This document shows, piece after piece, positions 1 through 10,599 of a DNA stretch of 64,000 nucleotides. The stretch is taken from contig SKCR01033428.1 in the NCBI GenBank assembly GCA_019454045.1, positions 87,325 to 151,324 of the forward strand. The letters run 5' to 3'. Both the position numbers and the translations under genes were made by a program. The DNA comes from Zanthoxylum bungeanum (taxonomy: Eukaryota; Streptophyta; Magnoliopsida; Sapindales; Rutaceae). The stretch's first letter is position 1. The number at the start of each line of letters is the position of its first letter. Below the pieces are notes generated by a model that was given only the letters and a program-made list of their open reading frames with translations, did not search any database and was not told the origin of the DNA.

Positions 1-535
1 TACTAAGCCCATGCGCTTGATTGAACCATGCATAAAGAAACATAAAGACAATCATATCAAACTAAGCATGCCCGATTGAACGTATCTTGAATTCAACCGG
101 ACACACATCAACCGGCGCGGCAAAGCATCATGGTAAAGGGCTTTAAACCCCTCCCCATGGGGGATCTTTCATTCCACTTACTAAGCCCATGCGCTTGATT
201 GAACCATGCATAAAGAAACATAAAGACAATCATATCAAACCAAGCATGCCCGATTGAACGTATCTTGCATTCAACCGGACACACATCAACCGGCGCGGCA
301 AAGCATCGTGGTAAAGGGATTTAACCCTTCCCCATAGGGGATCTTTCATTCCACTTACTAAGCCCATGCGCTCGATCGGATCATGCAGGAATAAGCAACA
401 TACAGAGTTCAAGTGACGAGAAATAAATAAACCAAAGCGACATAAAACAAGAGAAGGTGTCATTTACTCAAGTGGTACGTGGAGTTGTATCCCAAGTACA
501 GACCGCACTACCGTCCATTCGGATTCGGCTACGGA
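1..535 (-). repeat. 177-178 bp tandem subrepeats in LTR
   Basis: Three units begin at 1, 179 and 356, each with TACTAAGCCCATGCGC. The first two are almost identical; the third diverges after about 20 bases. The same three-unit block occurs at 6350-6880 and, on the plus strand, near 50635-51000 and 57595-57960, so it belongs to the LTR and not to this locus. Confidence 0.85.
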
Positions 536-1234
536 ATTTACGTCTGGGGTTCCATCCTATATACCACAAGAGACGACACTCTTCCATTTCATTCAAGCCA
601 CAACATGCATCCATAAACGACTCTCATGCGAATAGAATTCAATAATAAAATAAACTAATGTAAACTAATGAAAAAGTGCCCTCAGGTCTAACCTTTTAAG
701 TCGTCTCTCGGACTCGCGTTTCATGAAGATCGGAAGGGGTAAAGCTCCGCAACTCTTCCGGTTCACTGGTTCACTGCTCTCGTTCGTTGTCTTACTGTTT
801 TGGGTCGTCGTCCTCCGTCTTTTGCTACTGTTTTGACTCCGATTCGCTGTCGCTGCTACTGTTTTGCTGTTGTATTTTAGTTACTGTTTTTGGGATGTTT
901 TGGCTACTGTTTTGGGTGTGATTTTCGGTGATGTTATGGTGTGGTTCGGGGGCTGTTTTATGTGTGTGTTTAGGGCTGCTGTATGGGCTGTTTTAGGAGG
1001 TGTAGGGGCTGCTGTTTTCGGTTGTGGAGTGGGGGAGATAAAGGGGATTATTTCTGTTTTTCTTCTTGTTATTGCCGTGAGTGGCTAGGGCTCTTGGTGT
1101 GTTGTGATTTGTGTGAGTTGTGTGTATATTAGGTGTATGAGCTAGGGGAGGCTTTTCTTGTATGAATGAGCTAGCTATGGCCTATGGGCGTGAATTCCAA
1201 TCGTGTCCAGGGTGCATGTCTTGGTTAGGGGTGG

Positions 1235-1242
1235 TTTATATA
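1235..1242 (-). promoter_or_regulatory. Putative LTR TATA box
   Basis: TATATAAA on the minus strand, about 600 bases inside the LTR from its TGTAGGCAC end. A TATAAAAAG lies at the equivalent place in the other Tat-like LTRs. Assigned by position and sequence only. Confidence 0.5.
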
Positions 1243-1839
1243 GAGAAGGGCTAGGGCTACACCTTGTCTCACAAGGAAGGGATTTGGCATTAAAGGGAGG
1301 ATTTGATTTGGTCTTGGATAAGGAAGGTTGAATATTTAGTTTGTGTTAATGAGGCATACAATATTTTAAGTTAGGAATAATATATATTTGATTGGGAATA
1401 TAATTGGTTGATTGATTTTAATTAGGCATGATTTTAGTTTAAGTTGGTAATTATTTATTTTATGTTTGGTATATGTTTTATTTAATTATTTAATTAATTT
1501 AATCATTATCTTATTTAGTTAATATTTAAATTGGGATGTGTTTTATGGGCTTGGGTGTGTGGGCCAAGGCTTGGGCGAATTGGGCTTAATGTGAGGCTAG
1601 CAGCAAAACCAGAATTACCGACACCGTTCGAACGCTTCATCGAACGCGGCACGAACGCCCGCAATCTGTTTGACGTTCGAACGTATATACGAACGTAGCA
1701 CCAACGAAAACAGTGAACCTTGTTTATTCTGAATTCCCCATTCCGATGTCTGTTTTCCGTGACCTCCGTGACTTAAAAGGTAGTGTCTCCAAAATGAGAC
1801 TCATCATAGGGACTTATGTGTAAAAATACAGTGCCTACA

Positions 1840-1862
1840 GTCGCCCCCACTTTGATGGGACT
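1840..1862 (-). other. Polypurine tract next to 3' LTR
   Basis: Read on the minus strand, AAAGTGGGGGCGAC directly precedes the LTR start. The same purine run precedes the LTRs at 49182 and 56148, which fixes the orientation of all three. Confidence 0.8.
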
Positions 1863-1974
1863 TGTGTAATGTGCAACATTGACAATCCTATCAAAGTTAT
1901 GCAATGCATTTTCACTTACCTGGCTCGCCAGCTGCCACTTGACTTACCATGAGTTGAGTTGATTTGGATGGTGA

Positions 1975-4060
1975 GGTGCTGCGACCCCTGGTTCATTCCC
2001 GAACCGTGCTGTGATGTGGTCCATTACCGAACCGTTGCTGTGAGGTGGTCCATTCCCGAACCGTTACTGTAAGGTGGTCCATTCTCGAACCATTACTGTG
2101 TGTTGATCCATTCTCGAACCGTTACTGTGAGTTGGTCCATTCCCGAACCGTTACTGTAATGTGGTCCATTCCCGAACCGTTACTGTGAGGTGTCCATTCT
2201 CGAACTGTTACTGTGAGATGGTCCATTCCCGAACCGTGCTTCCATTCTTGGAGTGCCATTCTCGGCCTGTTCATTCTTGAACTCTGCTCCATTCTTGGAT
2301 TGCCATTCTCGGCTTGTTCATTCTTGAACTGTCCATTCCCGGACTATATCTCCATTCTCGGAGTGTCATTTCCGACTTGTTCATTCTTGAACTCTGCTCC
2401 ATTCTTGGATTGCCATTCTCGGCTTGTTCATTCTTGAACTGTGTTTCCATTCTTGGAGTGCCATTCTCGGCATCTGTTGTGGTAGCGGTCCATTTCCGAA
2501 CCGTGCTGTGCGAGAATGTGGCTCATTTTTGAACCGTTATTTGATGAGATGGTTTTTGTCGCGGCAAACCTGCGAACACAAAACAAACATTGCATGTACG
2601 TGATATGTATGCATGTATGCATGTATATGTATCATATTCCGATGGGTTAGGCCTTCCTTGGTCCATTTCCTAACCGTGCTCCATTCTCAGAGTGCCATTT
2701 TCAGCGAGATGAGATGATGGTCCATTTCGAACCGTGCTCCATTTTCAGGGTGCCCTTTTCGGTGAGATGTGATAATGGTCCATTTTCGAACCGTTACTGA
2801 TGAGAGATGGTCCATTTCCGAACCGTGTTGATAATGATGTGGTCCATTTCCGAACCTTGCTCCATTCTTGGAGTGCAATCCCCGGCTTGTTCGTTCCCGA
2901 ACTGTGTTTAGATGAGGCTTTATTCCTCCCGAGCTTTATTCCCGAACTGTTGAGATGGGGTTTTATTCCTCCGAGCTTTGTTCCCGAACTGTGTTGAGAT
3001 GAGGCTTTATTCCTCCGAGCTTTGTTCCCGAACTGTGTTGAGATGAGGCTTTATTCCTCCGAGCTTTATTCCCGAACTGTACTGTCATGAGGCTTTCTCC
3101 CCCTTGAGCTTTGTTCTCAAACTATACTGATATGAGGCTTTCTTCCCCTTGAGCTTTGTTCTCAAACTATACTGATATGAGGCTTTCTTCCCCTTGAGCT
3201 TTGTTCTCAAACTATACTGACATGAGGCTTTATTCCTCCCGAGCTTTATTCCCGAACTATGCTGAGATGAGGCTTTATTCCTCCCGAGCTTTGTTCTCTG
3301 ATCTGAGCTGACTGTGTGGCTTTGTTCCTGAATTGTATTGAATGTGGGCTTTATCCCCTATCTGAGCTGACTGTGGGCTTTGTTCCTGAATTGCACTGAA
3401 TGTGGGCTTTATCCCCGATCTGATACTGATGTGGGCCTCAACCCTGGGATTCATTCCCTAAAACTGATATTGATGTGGGCCTCGGCCCTGGGACTCATCC
3501 CCAAAAGTGATACTGATGTGCGGGCCTCGACCCTGGGATTTATCCAAAACTGCTGCTGATGTGGGCATCGACCCTGGGACTCATCCCCAAAATTCATACT
3601 GATATGGGCCTCGCCCCAAACTGATGCAGATGTGGGTCCCCCCTAAACTGATGCTGATGTGGGCCTCACCCCCAAGCTGATATGGGCCTCGCCCCCAAGC
3701 TGATGTGGGCCTCGCCCCAAACTGATACTGATGTGGGCCTCAATCCTGGGATTCATTCCCTAAAACTGATATTGACGTGGGCCTCGCCTCCAGACTGATA
3801 CTAATGTAGGCCTCGGCCCTGGGACTCATCCTCAAACTGATACTGATGTGGGGTCGCCCCCAACTGATACTGACATGGGCCTCGCCCCCAGACTGATATT
3901 GATATGGGCCTCGCCCCCAGACTGATATTGATATGGGCCTCGCCCCTGTGATTCATTTCTGAAACTGCTGACATGGGCCTCAACCCTGGGATTCATTCCA
4001 ACACTCTGACGACGTGGCCCTCGACCCTGGGACTCATCCCCAAAACTACTACTCATATGT
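1975..4060 (-). repeat. Minisatellite block at the 3' end of the Tat-like interior
   Basis: About 2.1 kb of tandem repeats in successive domains: units built on GGTCCATTCCCGAACCG (about 1990-2240), on CATTCTTGGAGTGCCATT (2240-2480), on GAGGCTTTATTCCTCC with CCCGAACTG (2880-3300), and on GATGTGGGCCTCG with CTGGGACTCATCC (3400-4050). Units in adjacent domains share words such as CCCGAACTGT, so the domains look like divergent amplifications of one ancestral unit. In a minus frame the last domain gives repeated DESQGRGP-type peptides, also found near 55070-55200. Short ORFs here are repeat by-products. Ogre/Tat elements are known for variable tandem repeats in this position. Confidence 0.85.
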
Positions 4061-5197
4061 TGCTGATTCTGGTTGTCTTGTCTTTTCCCTAACCCAACGG
4101 GAATCTTGTATGGCTTTTAAATCACAAGGGTTAACATGATGCATGTATGCATGGGGTGCATGAGATGCATATGATACAAGGAATATATCAACTCATTAAA
4201 ATTCTCACACAAATCGGCCCATCATCATTTTAGAAGCTTTTGGGCTAACTGTCATAGGATTGAACCCGTCCCAGTTTAAATGGCCCAACGAGTTCATGTC
4301 TTATGGCAAAGAGCCCAACTAAATCCAAATGATAATATTCCGAACACAATCATAACATGGCCCATTGTTATTTAGAAGCCTTTTGGCCCAATCGTCATAA
4401 GGTATGTTCTTGTCCCAGTTTAAATGGCCCAACAAGCCCATATCTCATGACAAAAGATCCAGATGGATTCAAATAGCAATGTTCCCAAACATAAGCATAC
4501 AAGGAAGATATTATAAACATAAAATAATAACTTCTACCGTGTGGCCCACCATCATTTCAGAAGCTTTGGGCCTAATTGTCATAAGATACGAACCTGCCCG
4601 AGTTTAAATGGCCCAGCAAGTTCGTATTTTTGACAAAGAGTTCAATTCATCCAAATAATAATGGTCCTAAAGCACAAGGAAATATTTTTTATAGGCTATA
4701 CAACCCGGTCTACGCATGGGTTTGTGGGAGTATGGACAAAGGCTCTCATCGGCGAAGGATGACCCACAACTAGGTCTCCCCAATCAAGGGTTCGAGCAAC
4801 CAAGTGAGCACACCCTTTTTTATACACTAAGGTACGTGCCAATGTGCTATGGTGTGTGACAGACTGTCAAATGGATTTCCCGTTGTAGATTCCCCAGAGG
4901 GAAGGTGGAGCAAGGCTCACTTAAATACCCAAGCCTCTTAGGCTCTTATCGCTTGGTGTCAGGAATAAACAACGAGTCCTCCAAATTAGTCTATCACAAT
5001 AGGCTACGAGTAGATGGCTATCTAGGTGTCTTCACAGCTTTTCCTTCTAGAAAGGTAGTGAGTGAAGGAAGACACCAAACCATTACCTAGCCTCAAGATG
5101 CCCTTGATTACAACCCCCATTTCACACATTTGTAGACACGGTTAATTAAAGCATAAATCTATACATTACAAGGCATTATTTCGGGGCCGATTCTCTA
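4061..5197 (-). other. Leader region of Tat-like copy 1
   Basis: Reverse complement of the leader at about 52130-53240 of copy 2, including the repeated phrase built on GGCCCATTTAAACTGGGAC and the purine/pyrimidine words around GGGTTAACATGATGCATG. No protein is evident. Homology to copy 2 stops just before the position of its gag start codon. Confidence 0.65.
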
Positions 5198-5215
5198 TCC
5201 CCAGTGGAGTCGCCA
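5198..5215 (-). other. Primer binding site of Tat-like copy 1
   Basis: TGGCGACTCCACTGGGGA on the minus strand, three bases inside the LTR end, identical to the site at 52114-52131. Ogre-type elements are reported to prime from a tRNA-Arg; the tRNA match was not checked here. Confidence 0.75.
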
Positions 5216-5904
5216 GACTATGGGAACACACAGGGAACTGGGCGACGCAATGCTGTTCCAGGCTCGGGGGGCCTGGTTGGGAGTACGGAGTAGCCACGGG
5301 GGACTAAACCGGAGAGTAATGGAGTCGCCACCCGGTGTGAACCGGGACAAAGATTTAAGGCCGCACTCACCCCTCGCAAGAGAAGACCTCAAACCATTGG
5401 GTTCGGAATGGTCCCTTACTTATGCAACTTGTAATATAAAGATTTATGCAATACTCCAACCAAGCCTATGACATATATTTCCAAGTGCAACACAATCCTA
5501 AATTCACATGCTTGAAAGTATAGTTTACATCTAACATACATGAAACCAAATCTTATTGCCAAATTCACATGCTCAAAAGTAGGCCTTTGCAACAACAAGC
5601 ACATAACGTCATAAGAATTCAATCATTCATGTCAATATAAACACAAACAGTCATGGTTATATTTGCATGTAATGTAAAGGAAATCAAAATGACGGCAAAT
5701 AATATTGTAGGCGCATTATGTAAAGAAGCATATAAGATATGGTCAAAATAACCGCATGCTAAACGAAATCAATACACACACGCAACTTTAAGAGATGAAG
5801 AAAGACATGAATTTAAACATGCCAAAGATAAAAAAATCAAAGATACAATTTTACATTAAAGATGAACATGCCAAAATGTGATGCTAAAGGATCTGTTTAC
5901 CGTG

Positions 5905-6232
5905 TGTGTTCGTTCAGCGTTCGTATACGCGTTCGAACGGTAAACAGAAGGTTCTCGTTCGAGTAGCGTTTGTAAACGCGTTCGAACGGAAATGAAATAG
6001 AATGCTCACATTCGTATGGCGTTTGTGAACGCGTTCGAACGAAAATGAAACAGAATACTCACGTTCGTGTGGCGTTTGTGAACGCGATCGAACAGAAATG
6101 AAACAGAATGCTCACGTTCGTATGGCGTTCGTGAATGCGTTCGAACGGAAATGAGACCTGATGCATGATAAGGCAAAATGTATGCGCGTTCGAGTTACGT
6201 TCGTAAACGCGTTCAAACGGGAACATACCTGA
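5905..6232 (-). repeat. 53 bp GTTCGAACGCG minisatellite in LTR
   Basis: Five to six units with the palindromic core CGTTCGAACG followed by GCGTT. Equivalent arrays are at 51130-51555 and 58085-58580. The period is not a multiple of three and all frames stay open, so the roughly 70-100 codon minus-strand reading frames here are by-products of the repeat. Confidence 0.85.
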
Positions 6233-6349
6233 TGCATGAAATGGGACGCAATACATAAACAATAAAATAAAGGGGCGCGACGAAGTACTGCCATAAAGGT
6301 GGCCTTTTGGGGCTCTTGATCTCTCAAAGAGAGGACCTTTAGACCAACA

Positions 6350-6880
6350 TACTAAGCCCATGCGCGTCACATCAAATCATGCATACAAACATAAAGACAA
6401 TCATATCAAACTAAGTATGCCCGATTGAGCGTATCTTGCATTCAACCGGACACACATCAACCGGGGTGGCAAAGCATCGTGGTAAAGGGCTTTAAACCCC
6501 TCCCCATGGGGGATCTTTCATTCCACTTACTAAGCCCATGCGCTTGATTGAACCATGCATAAAGACACATAAAGACAATCATATCAAACTAAGCATGCCC
6601 GATTGAACGTATCTTGCATTCAACCGGACACACATCAACCGGCGCGGCAAAGCATCGTGGTAAAGGGCTTTAACCCTTCCCCATAGGGGATCTTTCATTC
6701 CACTTACTAAGCCCATGCGCTCGATCGGATCATGCAGGAATAAGCAACATACAGAGTTCAAGTGACGAGAAATAAATAAACCAAAGCGACACAAAACAAG
6801 AGAATGTGCCGTTTACTCAAGTGGTACGTGGAGTTGTATCCCAAGTACAGACCGCACTACCGTCCATTCGGATTCGGCTA
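6350..6880 (-). repeat. 177-178 bp tandem subrepeats in LTR
   Basis: Units begin at 6350, 6528 and 6705 with TACTAAGCCCATGCGC. The layout equals that at 1-535, as expected for the two LTRs of one element. Confidence 0.85.
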
Positions 6881-7583
6881 CGGAATTTACGTCTGGGTTT
6901 CCATCCTATATACCACAAGAGACGACACTCTTCCATTTCATTCAAACCACAACATGCATCCATAAACGAATCTCATGCGAATAGAATTCAATAATAAAAG
7001 AAACGAATATAAACTAATGAAAAATTGTCCTCAGGTCTAACCTTTTAAGTCGTCTCTCGGACTCGCGTTTCACGAAGATCGGAAGGGGTAAAGCTCCGCA
7101 ACTCTTCCGGTTCACTGGTTCACTGCTCTCGTTCGTTGTCTTACTATTTTGGGTCGTCGTCCTCCGTCTTTTGCTGCTGTTTTGACTCCGATTCGCTGCC
7201 GCTGCTACTGTTTTACTGTTGTATTTTAGTTACTGTTTTTGGAATGTTTTGGCTATTGTTTTGGGTGTGATTTTCGGTGATGTTATGGTGTGGTTCGGGG
7301 GCTGTTTTATGTGTGTGTTTAGGGCTGCTGTATAGGCTATTTTAGGAGGTGTAGGGGCTGCTGTTTTCGGTTGTGGAGTGGGGGAGATAAATGGGATTAT
7401 TTCTGTTTTTCTTCTTGTTATTGCCGTGAGTGGCTAGGGCTCTTGGTGTGTTGTGATTTGTGTGAGTTGTGTGTATATTAGGTGTATGAGCTAGGGGAGG
7501 CTTTTCTTGTATGAATGAGCTAGCTAGGGCCTATGGGCGTGAATTCCAATCGTGTCCATGGTGCATGTCTTGGTTAAGGGTGG

Positions 7584-7591
7584 TTTATATA
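7584..7591 (-). promoter_or_regulatory. Putative LTR TATA box
   Basis: TATATAAA on the minus strand, at the position equivalent to 1235-1242 in the other LTR of the same element. Confidence 0.5.
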
Positions 7592-8188
7592 GAGAAGGGC
7601 TAGGGCTACACCTTGTCTCACAAGGAAGGGATTTGACATTAAAGGGAGGATTTGATTTGGTCTTGGATAAGGAAGGTTGAATATTTAGTTTGTGTTAATT
7701 AGACATACAATATTTTAAGTTAGGAATAATATATATTTGATTGGGAATATAATTGGTTGATTGATTTTAATTAGGCATGATTTTAGTTTAAGTTGGTAAT
7801 TGTTTATTTTATGTTTGGTATATGTTTTATTTAATTATTTAATTAATTTAATCATTATCTTATTTAGTTAATATTTAAATTGGGATGTGTTTTATGGGCT
7901 TGGGTGTGTGGGCCAAGGCTTGGGCGAATTGGGCTTAATGTGAGGCTAGCAGCAAAACCAGAATTACCGACACCGTTCGAACGCTTCATCGAACGCGGCA
8001 CGAACGCCCGCAATCTGTTTGACGTTCGAACGTATATACGAATGTAGCACCAACGAAAACAGTGAACCTTGTTTATTCTGAATTCCCCCTTCCGATGTCC
8101 GTTTTCCGTGACCTCCGTGACTTAAAAGGTAGTGTCTCCAAAATGAGACTCATCATAGGGACTTATGTGTAAAAATGCAGTGCCTACA

Positions 8189-10584
8189 ATTAGATCTAAT
8201 TACGATTAGATATCCAATTACAATTAGATTGAAACTAAATCTGATTTAGTGATACATGTATATTAGACAAAGACCCTAGGATTTACAATGTAGTGTGCAA
8301 TTACAACGTAGTTTGTAATTGACATTGGGAAGCGCACTATAATATGTATATCCTTAAATAGAGTTCCTGGTCAAGATTTACTAACACGGGTCAATTACTA
8401 AAATCCTCTAACACCAGTACATGTCGTATATCTTGACTTGGTCCGATGGTTTATCCAAATGAACCATGAGTCTCGGGAGACTCGTACAGACATATATGTG
8501 TTTACTTGATAGACATTGAACGACTCACTGAAGATTTCCTAATATATGGTACACCAACGTCAATAGGAATCTTCTCGAGTTGAGCGAGCATAGTGGTCCT
8601 TCGACTTGAGATACCACTGTGGATATATGAGTTATCCTCCACACTTTGATGACAATCACGTCACCGATCTATTCATGATCAGACCTTCGCCTGTTCGTTG
8701 GGTGTGGACTGATGCTCATGATATCCTGTGCGTATCAAGAGAGGATCCGTCAGTCATGAGTACAGGGCATATGCATCCTACACGTGTTTACGATCTAGTA
8801 AATCCATGGCCGTGGTATAACTTCGGAAATCAGTTCCGAGTGTTATTTAGAGATCGTAAATTGAAAGTCGACTATATTATACCGAACGAATTTGACGTTC
8901 TCATCTATATCCCATGCATAATATGGATAGCCTGTGACAGAGGGATTATACGTATGCAATAACATCGACTTGCATAGTTTAGCGAGATTATCCGTGGTCG
9001 TCATAATTCATGAGTGGGTGATTTATGGACACAAAATTGGATTTCGTGACGGATAAACCTAAACTTAGAGAGTCCCACAATATGAAGTGTACTCGTTGAG
9101 CACTTGAGCAATGCGTTATGAATAATAAAAATTATTCATAAAACTTCATCAGATTAAATGAGTTAATTCGAATCGTTTAATCGGTTAAACGATAACACAT
9201 GCATTAGGGGATTTTGGCCATTTAATAATTATTGTGTATTTCTATTTAATACATAATTTGATTAGATACACGTTAATTATTTTTCAAATGAGATTTTGAC
9301 ACATACCATAAATATATGTATTTTTTATTTAATGTAAATATAAATACATATATAATAATAATTATATTAATTAATTATTTAAATATTTAAATGTTAAATA
9401 TTTGAATAATTAATTGATAAACTTTTTCATAATTGTTATGATAAATATTTAATTATTATTGGTGACACATGGCATGATTTAATTAAACTTTATTTGTGCA
9501 AATATGATTTGTTAATATAAAGTTTAATGTAATTTGATTGGATCAAATTTTAGAAATGCCAAAACTACCCCTTAAAGTCGGCAAAGTTGATTTTTTAAAG
9601 TTAAAAAATTTTCATTTTCCTTCTAACCTCTCCCATGGTCGAATAAGCTCCCAAAAATAGTTCCCAAATCATACTTGATGATTCAAGGAAAGAAATGAAG
9701 GAAATCAAGAAAAAAGCTAAGGAATTGAGAGGATTAAAGGTAATTCTACAAATCCCTAAGCTTAGAAAATTTATTTTTTTTGTTTCTTGTAGATCTAGTG
9801 ATATCTAGGGTTTCTTAATTTCTATAAAATTGGGGCTTTTTGTTTTGGTGGTTGGATATGGAAGTAATGAAGCATGTGTGAAGTGATTTGGATGAAATTA
9901 GTGTAATTATTGTCCAATGTAATCATTTGATGATATGTTGCCATTCTAGAGTGTTATTACCACCCTTGTAATGCCTAGAATTGTTCTTGGGTGGTTCATG
10001 TGTGGTGACTTTGATTGGTGTTTAGATTAATTGGATTAATCTTGAAAAATTGGATTTAAAGCATGAAAATTGGCATTTTTCTGTTCTGGATCAGATCTGG
10101 AATTGATTCTGTTTTGGTGATGAAAATAATGTCTTATGAATGTGTTTTGGGTATTGGAACAATTGCCGGAAATTGTTTCGGAGTTGAAATAAGCGAAAAT
10201 GACGAAAAATAGCGTTACCGGGTGACTTTTGAGCCAACCGGGTGATGGCTGTCCAAACAGTGAATTTGTCATTGTTCGGGCAGCCCATGAACTGCCCTAA
10301 CACTTTTGGGCTGACCTGGGCAGTCCACATAAGTGTTGGGTGGTCGGTTCGGTCAAAAATATGTTTTGCGTCATTTTGTGGAAAAACATTTTTGTAAAAG
10401 TTTCACGAAGTTTCTACCTTATTTATGTCGTTTTTTGACATCGAATAAATGTGTTTAGGTGAAATATGAATAAATTATTCATATTAGATCATGAATAATT
10501 TGTTCGGTAATTTATAAAAGTTTTAAAATTATGATTTCGCCCGAACCGCGCTTCCGCTGCGCCCTTCGCCCGAAACCCCAACCA
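8189..10584 (+). repeat. 5' LTR of Copia A (5' part outside the window)
   Basis: Matches 18810-21214 closely along its whole length. It ends CCCCAACCA where the 3' LTR ends CCCCAACA. A 118-codon frame (8606-8962) corresponds to a 123-codon frame at 19209-19580. The last 400 bases hold inverted words such as GGGCAG...CTGCCC near 10278-10298 that could fold in the transcript. The first 5 bases (8189-8193, ATTAG) are the putative target duplication of the Tat-like insertion. Confidence 0.85.
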
Positions 10585-10587
10585 GAA

Positions 10588-10599
10588 TGGTATTAGAGC
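10588..10599 (+). other. Primer binding site of Copia A
   Basis: TGGTATTAGAGC differs by one base from TGGTATCAGAGC, the initiator tRNA-Met complement typical of plant Copia elements. It lies a few bases after the LTR end. Confidence 0.75.

Larger units (their letters stand above)
1..1839 (-). repeat. 3' LTR of Tat-like copy 1 (partial)
   Basis: Nearly identical to 6350-8188 and ending in the same GTGCCTACA (the LTR begins TGTAGGCAC on the minus strand). The missing part lies left of the window. It contains 177-178 bp subrepeats, the reverse complement of a TATA box and CGTTCGAACG motifs near 1625-1705. Confidence 0.9.
1..8188 (-). mobile_element. Tat/Ogre-like LTR retrotransposon, copy 1 (gag-less, window-truncated)
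   Basis: On the minus strand the order is LTR (8188 to 5219), primer binding site (5215 to 5198), leader, a long minisatellite block, a polypurine tract next to 1840, then a second LTR (1839 to 1) cut by the window edge. The LTRs match those at 49182-52110 and 56148-59125. No gag, protease, reverse transcriptase or integrase can be read inside; the leader runs up to where gag starts in the other copy and then passes directly into minisatellite. It is inserted in the 5' LTR of a Copia-type element: ATTAG (8189-8193) corresponds to ATTCG in the unbroken LTR near 18810, so it is probably one half of the 5 bp target duplication. Placement in the Tat/Ogre group rests on the PBS, the 3'-end minisatellites and the gag of copy 2, and is an inference. 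It must depend on proteins from elsewhere. Confidence 0.85.
5219..8188 (-). repeat. 5' LTR of Tat-like copy 1
   Basis: Complete LTR of about 2970 bp. Its outer end is intact (GTGCCTACA at 8188), but the end next to the primer binding site has decayed from the expected TGTAGGACACAG to TATGGGAACACA. It carries the 53 bp array (5905-6232), the 178 bp subrepeats (6350-6880) and a TATA-like box (7584-7591). Confidence 0.88.

Noticed and set aside
864..1088. 74-codon frame rich in G, V and F in the LTR of copy 1 (also 49798-50335 minus)
   Set aside because: Compositional frame in GT-rich LTR sequence; broken in the sister LTRs by indels.
5905..6232. GTTCGAACGC words as tRNA B-box (GTTCGANTCC) or tRNA fragments
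   Set aside because: The last bases do not fit the B-box, no A-box lies at the right distance, and no cloverleaf could be drawn.
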